Source: Verrucomicrobiaceae bacterium
GTDB lineage: Bacteria > Verrucomicrobiota > Verrucomicrobiia > Verrucomicrobiales > Verrucomicrobiaceae
Reading direction: 5' to 3'
Assembly (NCBI GenBank): GCA_016713035.1
Contig: JADJPW010000004.1
Coordinates: 248,001-312,000, forward strand
Length of the DNA stretch: 64,000 nucleotides
Part shown: positions 1-9,028 of the stretch, one piece after another
Layout of the letters: each line of letters begins with the position of its first letter
Position numbering within the stretch: position 1 is the first letter of the stretch
Notes under the pieces: generated by a model
Databases searched by the model: none
What the model was told of the DNA's origin: nothing
Seen by the model: the letters and a program-made list of their open reading frames with translations, nothing else
Position numbers and translations under genes: made by a program

Positions 1-1
1 G

Positions 2-1936
2 GACTTCCTCGCGGTGAATGTGTATTTGGAGCAGCGGGAAGATTACACACGCTACCTCGCACGGCTGCACAACCTCGCTGGGAACAAGCCCCTGCTCATC
101 ACGGAGCTCGGCCTGGATACCGCAGCGCACGGCGCCATGGCGCAGGCAGATGCGCTGCGCTGGTTCCATGAAGAGGACCTCCTCGGTGCAGCCGCAGGCG
201 GCGTGTGGTTCAGCTTCACTGATGAATGGTGGCGCGGTGGTGCCGAGATCACGGACTGGGCCTTTGGCATCACCACGCGTGAGCGCAAAGAGCGGCCGGC
301 ATGCACCACCGCACGCTGTTTGGCGAAAAAACTCGCTCCACCCGCTGCGCTGCCGCGCATCTCCGTCATCGTCTGCACGCGGAACGGAGCCCGCACCCTC
401 CAGCCCTGCCTGGAATCGCTGCTGCGGCTGAATGATCCCGACTTTGAAGTGCTGCTCATCGACGACGGCTCCACCGATGACACTGCACGCATCGCCCAAT
501 CCCTGCCCGGCGTGCGCTACCATCGCAAAGCCCATGCCGGACTCAGCGCCGCGCGGAATCGCGGCATGGAGCAGGCCACCGGCGAGATCTTGGCCTACAC
601 CGATGACGACTGCGTGGCACATGCAGATTGGCTCCTGCATCTGCGCCATGCCTTTGTGGATGAAAAAGTGATCGCCGCAGGCGGGCCGAACATCCCACCA
701 CCGCCGCGTGGCCGCGTGGAGCGTGTCGTCGCTGCCGCACCAGGAGCCCCCGCACATGTGCTGCTCAGTGATACCGAGGCGGAGCACCTCCCCGGCTGCA
801 ATCTCGCCATCCGCAAAGATGCCCTCGCAGCCATCGGCGGCTTTCACACCGATTACATCGTCGCAGGTGATGACGTGGACATCTGCTGGCGACTGCGTGA
901 GCACGGCGGACGCGGCTGCCTGCGCTATGTGCCCGGCGCGATGGTCTGGCACCATCGCCGCCTCACTGTGCGTGCCTATTTGAAGCAGCAACGCGGCTAC
1001 GGCGATGCAGAGGCACTGCTCATGGCCGCGCATTCGCAGCGCTTCGGGCCGCTGGGTGGTGCACGCTGGCGTGGCGGCATCTACGGGGAGCAATTGCCCG
1101 CTGATGATCCGCGTGAAGGCAGCATTTACCACGGCCCGCTCGGCCTCGGGGCCTTTCAGACGATTTACGCCGCACAGGGCGGCTTTCGCTGGTGGGACTG
1201 GTTCACGGGAGTGCTATGGCTGGCCTTAGCCGCACTCGCTCTGGTATGCAGAGTGGAAAGTGTGGCGCTACTGCTGCTTTTCTTTGCTCTCTGGGCCTCT
1301 TGGCGTGTGAGCAGCAGAAATGCACGCCTCGCCTGCCTACATGGATACCGTGATCGAGCGCTGCTGTGGCTACTGAGCTTTCTCCAGCCCGTGGTGCGTG
1401 AATTTGCACGCCTACGCGGCATGATCAGCCATGTCGCGAAGCCCAGCTTCAGCCCCACGCTGCCAGAAATCCTCCCGCCGCTGAAACCACGCAAAATCAC
1501 CCTCACACTCGCCACGCTCAGTTTTTGGAATGCGGCAGGCCGTGATCGCCATCACCTGCTGGAGGCGCTGGGAGCCGAGTTGATGAAGCAGCGCCGCGTT
1601 TTTCGCCAAGACGACGGCTGGCGCTGGCTCGATCTGGAGATCAAGCCGCAGAATGAAGTCTCCCAGTCCATCCTCACCGTCACCGAGTATCACGGCGCTG
1701 GCCGCTGCCTCACCCGCGTGCGCTGCCAGCTCCGCATCAGCCGTGCAGCGGTGTGGAATCTGCTGCTGTGGCTGGCCTTCGCCGTCCTGTTGAGCTCCCT
1801 CACGCTCCCACTCGGCTACCTCGGCATCACGGCACTGGCTTTGACCCTAATCAGCCTGCCCATCGCGATCCATCGCCTGCGCCGTGATTTGATCCGCCTC
1901 GTCACCCACGCCGCTGATACGAGCCTCAAAGAGTAA
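2..1936 (+). CDS. Glycosidase-like/glycosyltransferase family 2 fusion, 5' end outside the window
   Basis: The reading frame is already open at base 2, so this is the C-terminal part of a longer protein. About the first 100 visible residues look like the end of a TIM-barrel glycoside hydrolase: PLLITELG, with a candidate catalytic Glu, followed by GVWFSFTDEWW. A GT-A family 2 glycosyltransferase follows from about residue 116 (SVIVCTRNG, LLIDDGSTDD, the metal/nucleotide motif TDDDC near residue 196, and GDDVDICWRL). One or two hydrophobic segments lie near residues 400-435 and another pair near 580-620, so the protein is probably membrane anchored. It may make or remodel a surface glycan. Transfer of a sugar from a nucleotide-sugar donor is family knowledge; the substrate is unknown. 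The fusion of hydrolase-like and transferase parts is seen directly. Confidence 0.8.
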   Translation, partial: DFLAVNVYLEQREDYTRYLARLHNLAGNKPLLITELGLDTAAHGAMAQADALRWFHEEDLLGAAAGGVWFSFTDEWWRGGAEITDWAFGITTRERKERPACTTARCLAKKLAPPAALPRISVIVCTRNGARTLQPCLESLLRLNDPDFEVLLIDDGSTDDTARIAQSLPGVRYHRKAHAGLSAARNRGMEQATGEILAYTDDDCVAHADWLLHLRHAFVDEKVIAAGGPNIPPPPRGRVERVVAAAPGAPAHVLLSDTEAEHLPGCNLAIRKDALAAIGGFHTDYIVAGDDVDICWRLREHGGRGCLRYVPGAMVWHHRRLTVRAYLKQQRGYGDAEALLMAAHSQRFGPLGGARWRGGIYGEQLPADDPREGSIYHGPLGLGAFQTIYAAQGGFRWWDWFTGVLWLALAALALVCRVESVALLLLFFALWASWRVSSRNARLACLHGYRDRALLWLLSFLQPVVREFARLRGMISHVAKPSFSPTLPEILPPLKPRKITLTLATLSFWNAAGRDRHHLLEALGAELMKQRRVFRQDDGWRWLDLEIKPQNEVSQSILTVTEYHGAGRCLTRVRCQLRISRAAVWNLLLWLAFAVLLSSLTLPLGYLGITALALTLISLPIAIHRLRRDLIRLVTHAADTSLKE

Positions 1937-2010
1937 TTCAGAATGCATCCACAGATGACTCAGATGAAAGCCCAACTGAGTAATCGGCGAAATCGGTGGA
2001 TCAAAAATTC

Positions 2011-2652
2011 TCAGCGCTTGGTCAGCAGCCTTCTCGCCGTCAGCCACAGCAGCACGGGTACCAACGCACTCAGCGCCATGGCCCAGCCGGGCTCTGCGTG
2101 ACCGAGGTGGCCGATGGCGGCAAAGGCGAAGCCCAGCGGCACACTGCCACATGCCAATGCGACGATAAAAACACGCCAGGGCATCCGTGCGATGCCCGCG
2201 AGGCACGCCACCGCCTCCGGCAGCACCGGCGTCCAGCGTGATACGGCCACCAGCCAGCCTCCATGCTTGGCGAAGAGTGCTTCTGCTTTTTGCAGACCAT
2301 CCTCACCCGCTAGCCATGCGGCCACACCGCGCCCCAGCCAGCGACTTCCCGCATAAGCCACCACACCCGCCAGCATCGACCCGATGGCGCAAATGCAGCC
2401 GCCCAAAAACCAACCAAACACCCAACCGATCGCCGACATCACCACCGTTGCAGGCACCGGCAACACGATGTCACTGACAATGGCAGCAACACCCGCCAGC
2501 CACGCCCACGGCCCCCAGCTCAGCATCCACGCCCGCGCTCCCTCCAAACTCAGCACCGCATCAAAATGCTCCCCCCAGAGTGCAAACGGCAGCAAAATGG
2601 CCGCAAGCAGCGCCAGGATGAGCAAGAGAAGTGAACCGTGAATTCGGGGCAT
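2011..2652 (-). CDS. VTT/TVP38-DedA family membrane protein
   Basis: A 213-residue, strongly hydrophobic protein with a short positive N-terminus, about five membrane segments and the family's re-entrant signature (SRWTPVLPEAVACLAGIARM around residues 138-157). Proteins of the VTT (SNARE-associated/DedA) superfamily are inner-membrane proteins, several of them linked to lipid scrambling or undecaprenyl-phosphate recycling; the role of this one is not visible. It lies 41 bases downstream of the methyltransferase gene on the same strand and may be co-transcribed with it. It converges with the glycosyltransferase gene. A second, more typical DedA protein lies at 61.4-62.1 kb. Confidence 0.8.
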   Translation of the reverse strand: MPRIHGSLLLLILALLAAILLPFALWGEHFDAVLSLEGARAWMLSWGPWAWLAGVAAIVSDIVLPVPATVVMSAIGWVFGWFLGGCICAIGSMLAGVVAYAGSRWLGRGVAAWLAGEDGLQKAEALFAKHGGWLVAVSRWTPVLPEAVACLAGIARMPWRVFIVALACGSVPLGFAFAAIGHLGHAEPGWAMALSALVPVLLWLTARRLLTKR

Positions 2653-2693
2653 GATGGAAAAAGCGACTGAATCAGCAAACGCGGCAGCTCAGA

Positions 2694-3425
2694 TCATTTT
2701 CGGATCCATCTCATGCCCAGAGCCACACTCCACTGATACTTCCGCGCATGCTCACGGATGAGGAACGGCATGTCACAGCTCTTGGAGAGCTCAAAATGCG
2801 GCTCCAGCAGGCTCATGAGCCATTCACGCGTCGATCCACGCGGCCAGTGACCACGCGGAGTGAAGTCCTCCAGCCACGTGCACGGCGTGGTGAGCAAAAG
2901 CTGCCCACCCGTGCGCAGCAACGCTGGCAGACGCTCGATCAGCCGCAGCGGATCGCTCAGACGGCAGAGTAAATTGGCCGCGTGCACGATATCATACTCG
3001 CCCAAATCCGCGCGGAGATTCATCGCATCCCCTTGCTCGAAGGAGACACGCTCGCGGCGCAGATTCAGCGGCACCTGGGCCACCAGCGGCGTCTTGGCAT
3101 CCCCTTCGTCCACACGTTCATAGGGCAGCTGCCCATCGCGGGCCAAAATCGTCGCCGCATCGACGAAACTCTGCGAGTAATCGATCCCCAGCACCTTCAC
3201 ACCAAAAGTCGCCAGCTCGAAACTGCTGCGCCCCACCGCACAGCCCAAATCCAGCGCCACAGCCTCACACGGCGTGCGCGGCAGATCGATGAGCTCCATC
3301 ACCGTGCGTGTGGGAAAGCCCAGCGCCTCACGCGGCCCATTCTGCCACGGCAACACCTCGCTGGCCGTGCCGTAGTGAAAAAGTAGGTATTCATCCAGCA
3401 GGCGGCGTGTCTCGTAAATGTTCAT
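2694..3425 (-). CDS. Putative 4-mercaptohistidine N1-methyltransferase (standalone OvoA C-terminal type)
   Basis: A class I SAM-dependent methyltransferase: the SAM-binding motif VALDLGCAVGRSSFELA is followed by GIDYSQSFVDAA and later YDIVHAANLLCRL. The N-terminal stretch YETRRLLDEYLLFHYG and the LPWQNGPREAL segment match my memory of the C-terminal domain of OvoA, which N-methylates the imidazole of 4-mercaptohistidine in ovothiol synthesis. The N-terminal sulfoxide-synthase half of OvoA is absent here, so this is a single-domain protein of about 243 residues. I chose the second Met because the family alignment begins there; an in-frame Met lies five codons upstream. The substrate is inferred from family resemblance only. 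Confidence 0.7.
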   Translation of the reverse strand: MNIYETRRLLDEYLLFHYGTASEVLPWQNGPREALGFPTRTVMELIDLPRTPCEAVALDLGCAVGRSSFELATFGVKVLGIDYSQSFVDAATILARDGQLPYERVDEGDAKTPLVAQVPLNLRRERVSFEQGDAMNLRADLGEYDIVHAANLLCRLSDPLRLIERLPALLRTGGQLLLTTPCTWLEDFTPRGHWPRGSTREWLMSLLEPHFELSKSCDMPFLIREHARKYQWSVALGMRWIRK

Positions 3426-3440
3426 GCGTTGATCGACCAA

Positions 3441-3767
3441 ATGCGGCTCGTTTCACCATCTCCCACCCAAAGTCCAAGATCTTTGGTCCCTCTTTTGGTC
3501 CCCCCGGTCCCTTCCGATGCAATGTCCTGCATTACTTACCATCCTCTGCCTCTCCTGCTAGGATGGGGATTCTCCCGCGTGCCCCCCCTCCAGGAACATC
3601 AAGCCCGCACATCCTCCTCCGTTGTTGCGATGTCTCGTAACATTCGAGCATCTTCATGCAGCCCTCGCCATGCTGGAGATGACTCTGGCAGTTCCTATAG
3701 TAAGGATAGAGTTTGTTGTTTGGTTCTTATGATGAATGGGCCCCATTCACCCGCTCCACGGCCCGTA
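3441..3767. other. Intergenic region without a recognisable gene
   Basis: About 330 bases between two minus-strand genes. It has C-rich runs near 3495-3510 and 3575-3595 and should hold the promoter of the methyltransferase/VTT pair and the 3' end of the rsgA transcript. I see no convincing terminator, RNA or ORF. Confidence 0.4.
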
Positions 3768-4895
3768 CTACCTGCGGTTTGGCTTCAGGTCGCTTTCGAT
3801 CTCGCGGCGGTCTTCACGATTTCGGGCTTTGATTTTGTGATCACGCTTAAACACGCGTTCGACCGTCATTTGGCGCTTTTTGCGTTTGCGGCGTAGATCG
3901 GCGATTTCTTCGTCAAGCTTCAAAAAAGCATCGTAGCGGGCCTTTTCTAGCTTTCCGGCCTCCACTGCGGCACGGATGGCACAACCGGCATCTGGGCCGT
4001 GTTTGCAGTCATGAAATCGGCACTGCCCTGTGATCTGCTCGATGTCTGCAAAGGGCTCACGCAGCGTGGTTTCATCCGTCCACATCTGCACCTCCTTGAT
4101 GCCGGGGTTATCGATGAGGATGCCGCCTTTTTCCAGCACCAGCAACTCTCGCGCCGTCGTCGTATGTCGGCCACGGCCCGTTTTTTCATTCACTTCATCC
4201 ACCCACTGGTAATCATCCCCCAGTAGCAGATTCACCAGCGCAGACTTCCCCACACCGCTTGAGCCGATCACCGCGACAGTCTGGCCCCGCTGGAAGATTT
4301 TTCGCACTTCTTTGATGCCTTTGCGCTTCAGCACGCTGGTGATGAGCACCTCCGCGCCAGGCTGCATGTCGCGCAGCGTCTGCGCAGCCTGCTCACACTC
4401 CGCAGCACTGCACAGATCCGCTTTATTGACCAAAACCACCGCCCGTGCCCCGCTGCGGCCGATGAGCGTGAAGTAGCGCTCCATGCGGCGTGGATTGAAG
4501 TCCGTCACCGCATCCGTCACCACGATCACGGCATCCACATTCGCTGCGATGACCTGCTCCTCGGTGCTATTGCCGGCTGCTTTGCGTGAGAAACAGGTGC
4601 GGCGCGGCAAGCGGGCACGGATCACATGCTCCGCGCCATCCTTACCCACCTCCAGCGCTACCCAATCGCCCACCGCAGGCAGCTCGGCGTCCGTCGCTGC
4701 ATCGTGATAGACTTTGCCGCTGAGGATGACCTCCAGCTCATCGTAGCCGCCCGCACCATCATCGAGCAGGGCTCCGTAGCTGATTTTATTGTCGCGGATC
4801 AGCCGTGCTGGCTGCCAGCCCTTCGCACGATAGGGCTCAAAATGTGGGGCAAAGAAATCACTCCAGCCGAGGTCTTCCAGAGTGAAACGTGCCAT
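3768..4895 (-). CDS. rsgA: Ribosome small-subunit-dependent GTPase A
   Basis: A 375-residue circularly permuted GTPase that acts in late maturation of the 30S ribosomal subunit. The visible order is an OB-fold N-terminal part, a permuted G domain with G4 (NKADL near residue 159), G1/P-loop (GSSGVGKS near 210) and G3 (DNPGI), then the zinc-binding signature C-x4-C-x-H-x5-C near residues 290-303, exactly as in the YjeQ/RsgA family. The C-terminal tail is very basic (RRKRKKRQ), fitting rRNA contact. It is the last gene of an apparent three-gene minus-strand unit behind the L,D-transpeptidase gene (33-base gap). Confidence 0.95.
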   Translation of the reverse strand: MARFTLEDLGWSDFFAPHFEPYRAKGWQPARLIRDNKISYGALLDDGAGGYDELEVILSGKVYHDAATDAELPAVGDWVALEVGKDGAEHVIRARLPRRTCFSRKAAGNSTEEQVIAANVDAVIVVTDAVTDFNPRRMERYFTLIGRSGARAVVLVNKADLCSAAECEQAAQTLRDMQPGAEVLITSVLKRKGIKEVRKIFQRGQTVAVIGSSGVGKSALVNLLLGDDYQWVDEVNEKTGRGRHTTTARELLVLEKGGILIDNPGIKEVQMWTDETTLREPFADIEQITGQCRFHDCKHGPDAGCAIRAAVEAGKLEKARYDAFLKLDEEIADLRRKRKKRQMTVERVFKRDHKIKARNREDRREIESDLKPNRR

Positions 4896-4928
4896 GTGAT
4901 TCCTGATTATGGATGCACCGATCAGGAC

Positions 4929-5903
4929 TTATTGGGCCGTCCCTGGTGCCGGTGTAGGAGCGGGGGTGGGGGCTGGCGTTGGAGCAGGCACCGGAGCAGG
5001 AGCTGGTGTAGGCACAGACGGCAGGGATGGGGCGGCAGGCTCCTTCATCGCGGGCAGAGCAGGGGCCGTTGTCGTCGCAGGTGCGGAGGTCGTAGGGGCT
5101 GTAGTCGTGGGGCTCGTCGTCGCGGGTGCTGGCGTGCCACCTAGTGTGGGAGTGGCCCCAGCGGCTTTCTCGGCTGCATCCACGGCTTTCTTCTCTGCAG
5201 AGGACCTCGCACGGCTCCGTGCAGCGGCGTATTTCGCTGAATTCGCACGGGCGCGGGCTGCGGACTGCTTTTGATAAGTGGCGTAGTCGGGGCCTTTGCC
5301 GACGATCTTCACTGGTGTACCCAGCGCAGTGTGGGCGAAGAGGATGGGTGCCATTTTCGAAGGCAGGCGGATGCAGCCATGGGATGCAGGCCGTCCTGGA
5401 CGAGAAATCGTGCCGATGTGCATGCCGATGCCGTCATTGGTCAGGCGCATGAAATACTTCATCGGTGCCGCGACGAAGCGGGCACCTGCTGGCAGGAAAT
5501 CACGCCCCTGCTTGAAGTCGGAATTGATCAGGCCGCCTTTGGAGCTGTAGGCCTTGCCGTAGAGGTTGCTGACTTTGTCTTTTACTTTTTCGAGCACGGA
5601 GAAATCACCCGTCGGTGTGGGGTAGCTGCTGATGCCACTGGCCACATATGTCCAGCCTACGATCTCCTCGCCACTGTAAAGCGAGGCCCGCTGCGTGTCC
5701 GTATTGACGATGATGCTGGTGATGGGCTTTTCGCCGCCGGTCCACTCACCGGGATATTTCCATTGTTCCTTTTGAGCCTCCGCAGTCGGCAGGGCCGGTG
5801 GTGGTGGTGGTGCTTTCTTTCGGAAAGCTCCGCAGGAGGACAAAGTGACCGCCACGAGCATCAGCGCGGCGGAATGGAGAATCAGAGAGGAAGAGGCGTT
5901 CAC
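4929..5903 (-). CDS. L,D-transpeptidase (YkuD) lipoprotein with Pro/Ala/Thr-rich tail
   Basis: A 324-residue protein with a lipoprotein signal peptide: a hydrophobic stretch ends in a lipobox LSSC with Cys24 as the likely acylated residue. The YkuD catalytic domain covers about residues 60-215 and shows the conserved HIGTISRPGRPASHGCIRL block (His near 160, nucleophile Cys near 174), so it probably cross-links or modifies peptidoglycan in the periplasm. The last ~75 residues are a low-complexity Pro/Ala/Thr tail ending in repeated PAPTPAP units. The gene starts 33 bases after the corrected stop of the phosphatase gene and ends 33 bases before rsgA. Confidence 0.9.
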   Translation of the reverse strand: MNASSSLILHSAALMLVAVTLSSCGAFRKKAPPPPPALPTAEAQKEQWKYPGEWTGGEKPITSIIVNTDTQRASLYSGEEIVGWTYVASGISSYPTPTGDFSVLEKVKDKVSNLYGKAYSSKGGLINSDFKQGRDFLPAGARFVAAPMKYFMRLTNDGIGMHIGTISRPGRPASHGCIRLPSKMAPILFAHTALGTPVKIVGKGPDYATYQKQSAARARANSAKYAAARSRARSSAEKKAVDAAEKAAGATPTLGGTPAPATTSPTTTAPTTSAPATTTAPALPAMKEPAAPSLPSVPTPAPAPVPAPTPAPTPAPTPAPGTAQ

Positions 5904-5936
5904 AGGCGGCGATACTATCTTGCCCCTGCGGGATGC

Positions 5937-6595
5937 TCAAGCGGCCAATTCGCCTGGATGCGTGATCAGCACATCCGCTCCGTGCTCCCGCAGCTCCTTT
6001 TCACTGCGAAAACCCCACTTCACGCCGATCGCGGTCATACCGCTCTTTTCGCGAAAGCCATGTCGATGCCAGAATCGCCCACGTAGGCCATTTCGGAGGT
6101 CTGGAGGCCCAAAAGCGCCGCCATCTCGTGCGCACCATCGGGGGCAGGTTTGCGCGGCACCTCGGCCCGCTGGCCCAGAATGGCCTCAAACGTCACTTTG
6201 CCGAAAAAATGCTCCGTCATCGGCACCGTGAAGCGATGGGCCTTGTTCGAGATGACGCCGAGTTTCACGCCACGGGCCTTCAAAGCCGCGAGCATCTCCA
6301 AAATGCCCTCATAGGGCCGTGTTTGGGCATTCCAGAGCGTGTCATAGTGCGCTCTATATTCCTCTACGCAGGTATGAATGAGCGCTGTGTCCGCTCGGTG
6401 CTCCGCAGGCAGCGCCCGCTCCACCAGTTTTTCCATCCCATCGCCCACCATTTGCTTGAAGACCTCTTTTTCACATCGCGGGAAACCGCGTCCATCCAGC
6501 ATGCGGTTGATCGACTCCGCGATGTCCGCGAGAGAGTCGATCAAAGTGCCGTCGAGGTCGAAGATATAGGCTTTTGGGGAGGTCATCCTTGCCAT
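5937..6595 (-). CDS. gph: Phosphoglycolate phosphatase-like HAD hydrolase, frame broken by one base
   Basis: A HAD-superfamily phosphatase: motif I DLDGTLIDS near residue 14, motif II ISNKAH, motif III Lys in PRKPAPDG, and motif IV YVGDSGIDM. As read, the frame stops at 6035 after AFAKRAV. In the next frame the expected family ending follows at once (GMTAIGVKWGFRSEKELREH and on to ITHPGELAA), stopping at 5937. A single missing G near 6039-6042 explains this, giving a corrected length of about 219 residues, normal for the family. It probably removes phosphate from 2-phosphoglycolate or a similar small ester. First gene of the gph/L,D-transpeptidase/rsgA unit. Confidence 0.85.
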
Positions 6596-6660
6596 TGGCC
6601 CGCAATGGCGCGGCGATCAACTTTCTTGCGGATTTTCAGGCCTCTGGTTATGATGGGTGC

Positions 6661-7401
6661 ATGATCGCAAGCAATCCCGAAACTGAACCGGCTTATGTGT
6701 GGGACGAAGAGGCTGTCCCACGCCCGGACGTTTCCAATCTCATCACGGAGGACGACACGCCTGTGGATAGCATTTTCGAGGAAAAGCAGACTCGTTTGCT
6801 GATCAGTTCACTCTATGACACTTGGGGCGTGGATTTTCCTTTTGTCGCTATGTCCAGGGTGGGCGTATTCACCGCATTAAACCGCCCGGCTGTCGTACCC
6901 GACGTGCTATTAACCACGGGTGTTCGTAGTCCGAAAGACATTATGCAAAAGGAGAGCGGCTCCTACTTTAGCTGGCTCTACGACGGCAAACCGCCCGAGG
7001 AGGTCATCGAAATCGTCTCCAACAAAAAAGGCAACGAACTGGGCTCCAAAAAACGCAACTACGAGCACATGGGCGTCACTTGGTATGCTGTCTATGATCC
7101 GATGACGCTCCTCTCCGACGAGCCGCTGCAACTCTTCGCTCTGGAACAAAGCAAGTATCGCAAACAGCCTGCGGATCGCCTACTTGGTGAAGTAGGCTTG
7201 GGTTTGGCTATCTGGGAAGGCGAGTTCGAAGGCACCATCTGCCACTGGCTGCGCTGGAAAATGGCCGATGGCAAACTCGTGCAGACTGGCAAAGAGCGTG
7301 GCGATGCCGAAGCCGCCCGCGCCCAAACCGAAGCCGCCCGCGCCGACAAACTCGCTGAAAAGCTCCGCGAACTCGGCATCGACCCAGCTAGCCTCGACTG
7401 A
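6661..7401 (+). CDS. Uma2 family (DUF820) restriction-endonuclease-like protein
   Basis: A 246-residue protein with the Uma2 core: PDVLLTTG, then EEVIEIVSNKKGNELGSKKR and the YEHMGVTWYAVYDP block, a PD-(D/E)xK-type fold. The last ~40 residues are an Ala/Glu-rich predicted coiled coil (AEAARAQTEAARADKLAEKL), a common tail in this family. Uma2 proteins are abundant in Verrucomicrobiota, Planctomycetota and Cyanobacteria; their substrate is not known. The start at 6661 is chosen over the upstream in-frame Met because the upstream codons encode nothing recognisable. It sits 9 bases before the PHP gene. Confidence 0.75.
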   Translation: MIASNPETEPAYVWDEEAVPRPDVSNLITEDDTPVDSIFEEKQTRLLISSLYDTWGVDFPFVAMSRVGVFTALNRPAVVPDVLLTTGVRSPKDIMQKESGSYFSWLYDGKPPEEVIEIVSNKKGNELGSKKRNYEHMGVTWYAVYDPMTLLSDEPLQLFALEQSKYRKQPADRLLGEVGLGLAIWEGEFEGTICHWLRWKMADGKLVQTGKERGDAEAARAQTEAARADKLAEKLRELGIDPASLD

Positions 7402-7410
7402 CCTAGCTGC

Positions 7411-8216
7411 ATGCTCACCGATTACCACACCCACACGCCGCTTTGCCTCCATGCCGAGGGCGATCCAGTCGAATACGCTCGCCATGCGCAGGCCATCGGT
7501 CTCGCGGAGATCGGACTTTCGGATCACAATCCCATGACTGCTCACTATGATGACTGGCGCATGCCTTTGAGCGGTCTGCCGCGTTATTTTGAGCTCGTGC
7601 AGCAGGCGCGGAGGCGCTGCCAGGCTACCCCATCCGCCTCGCGCTCGAGTGTGACCATATCGATGGCTACCAGCACTGGATCGACGAGACGGCGGGCATG
7701 GCGGAGTGGGATTACCTCATCGGCAGCGTGCATTACATCCACGACGGCATCGCGGTGGATGATCCGAAACACGTCTCCCGCTGGAAAAGCGCCACCGACA
7801 TCGAGCACATGTGGGGCATGTATTGGAAGCTCTACGAGCAGATGATCCGCACGCGTCAGTTTGACTTCCACGCCCACCCAGATTTGGCGAAGCGCTTCGG
7901 CCTCCGCCCAGGGGGCGATCTGCGGCGTTACTATGAACCCGTCATCCAGGCCCTTGTCGATACCAATGGCATCATGGAGGTCAGCACGGCGGGTCTGCGC
8001 AAAGATGTGCGTGAGATCTACCCCGCCCGCGAGATGCTAGAGATGGCCTTTGCAGCGCAGGTGCCCATCGTCATCAATTCCGATGCGCATGTGCCCACGG
8101 ATGTCGGTGCAGATTTTGACAAGGCCCTCGCACTCGTGCGTAGCGTCGGTTACACCACCACCGTGCGTTTTGAAAAGCGGGAGCGCATCATCGTGCCTCT
8201 GCCAGAGCTTGCTTGA
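7411..8216 (+). CDS. Histidinol-phosphatase (PHP family), frame broken by one base
   Basis: A PHP-domain phosphoesterase of the HisK type. The first frame begins MLTDYHTHTPLCLHAEG, with the metal-binding HxH, and continues to LVQQAR near base 7610; the sequence then resumes one frame over (ALPGYPIRLALECDHI, then DETAGMAEWDYLIGSVHYIH, FDFHAHPDLAK, and VINSDAHVPTDVG near the end), stopping at 8216. One missing base near 7605-7612 restores a 268-residue protein, the usual length. The expected role is dephosphorylation of L-histidinol phosphate in histidine synthesis, though PHP proteins vary in substrate. It converges with the beta-helix gene, 8 bases between stops. Confidence 0.8.
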
Positions 8217-8224
8217 CTCAGCCT

Positions 8225-8902
8225 TTACTTCCGACGCTTGGCGATCTGCTGTGTTTGGCGAGTCTTCAGGATGGAATCCGCCTCCAGTACGCCGCTGAAA
8301 TGCGTTAGCGGATACACGATGGAGCGCCGCCCGATCACGCAACCCGGGCCGATGACCGAGTTGCAGCCGATCTCCGCGTGATCACCGATCACGGCCCCGA
8401 ATTTTCGCAAGCCGGTCTCCACCGCCTCCTTGGCGCCTTTGACCAGCACAGCTTGGCGATCCAGCCGCACATTGGAGAGCACCACGCCCGCGCCCAGATG
8501 CGCACGGTGGCCTAGGATGGAGTCGCCCACGTAGTTGTAATGTGGCACCTCACAGTCATCAAAGAGCACGCAGTTCTTGAACTCGCAGGAGTTCCCCAGC
8601 ACGCAGCCATCACCCACGATCACATTTTGGCGCACATAGCAGCCCGCGCGGACCTCACAGTTCCGCCCGATCCAGGCTGGCCCACGGATCACGCAGCCGG
8701 GTTCCAGCACCGTGCCCTCATCAATAAAAACATCCTCGCCTAGGAACACCCCTGGCGGCACCTGCGTGCGGATTTCCCGCTGGAGGCGGAATTCCAGATA
8801 CTGCTCGATGCGTGAGAGCGCCGTCCACACCGGACCCTCCTCTGGGAAAAGGATGCTGTGCTTCGTGTGCGAGAGGTCTAAATAATCGCGGGGCAGGAAC
8901 AT
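8225..8902 (-). CDS. Left-handed beta-helix (hexapeptide repeat) protein
   Basis: A protein of about 225 residues dominated by imperfect hexapeptide repeats ([LIV]GxxxxI-like: FLGEDVFIDEGTVLEPGCVI, VIVGDGCVLGN, SILGHRAHLGAGVVL, VIGDHAEIGCNSVIGPGCVI). This is the left-handed parallel beta-helix found in GlmU-type sugar-nucleotide acyltransferases and related enzymes. I see no uridyltransferase domain, so it is probably a standalone acyltransferase-like or sugar-phosphate-related protein. The start at 8902 (MFLPRDYLDL) is preferred over an in-frame Met 25 codons upstream that adds no family sequence. Divergent from hemC. Confidence 0.7.
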   Translation of the reverse strand: MFLPRDYLDLSHTKHSILFPEEGPVWTALSRIEQYLEFRLQREIRTQVPPGVFLGEDVFIDEGTVLEPGCVIRGPAWIGRNCEVRAGCYVRQNVIVGDGCVLGNSCEFKNCVLFDDCEVPHYNYVGDSILGHRAHLGAGVVLSNVRLDRQAVLVKGAKEAVETGLRKFGAVIGDHAEIGCNSVIGPGCVIGRRSIVYPLTHFSGVLEADSILKTRQTQQIAKRRK

Positions 8903-9028
8903 GCGCCTCTGATCGGCCCGCACCGCAGTGGTTTCAAGCTCGGGATGGCGGCGACCGCCACTCCAGCCAGCCGCCATGGGGGAAAAGGTTTGCCTCCAGC
9001 GGCCTTTTCGTGAAAAGGGCGGGCACGA

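Noticed and set aside
4929..5160. The GC-rich tandem repeats near the 3' end of the L,D-transpeptidase gene as a separate repeat element
   Set aside because: They are simply the codons for its Pro/Ala/Thr-rich tail, with no strict DNA period.
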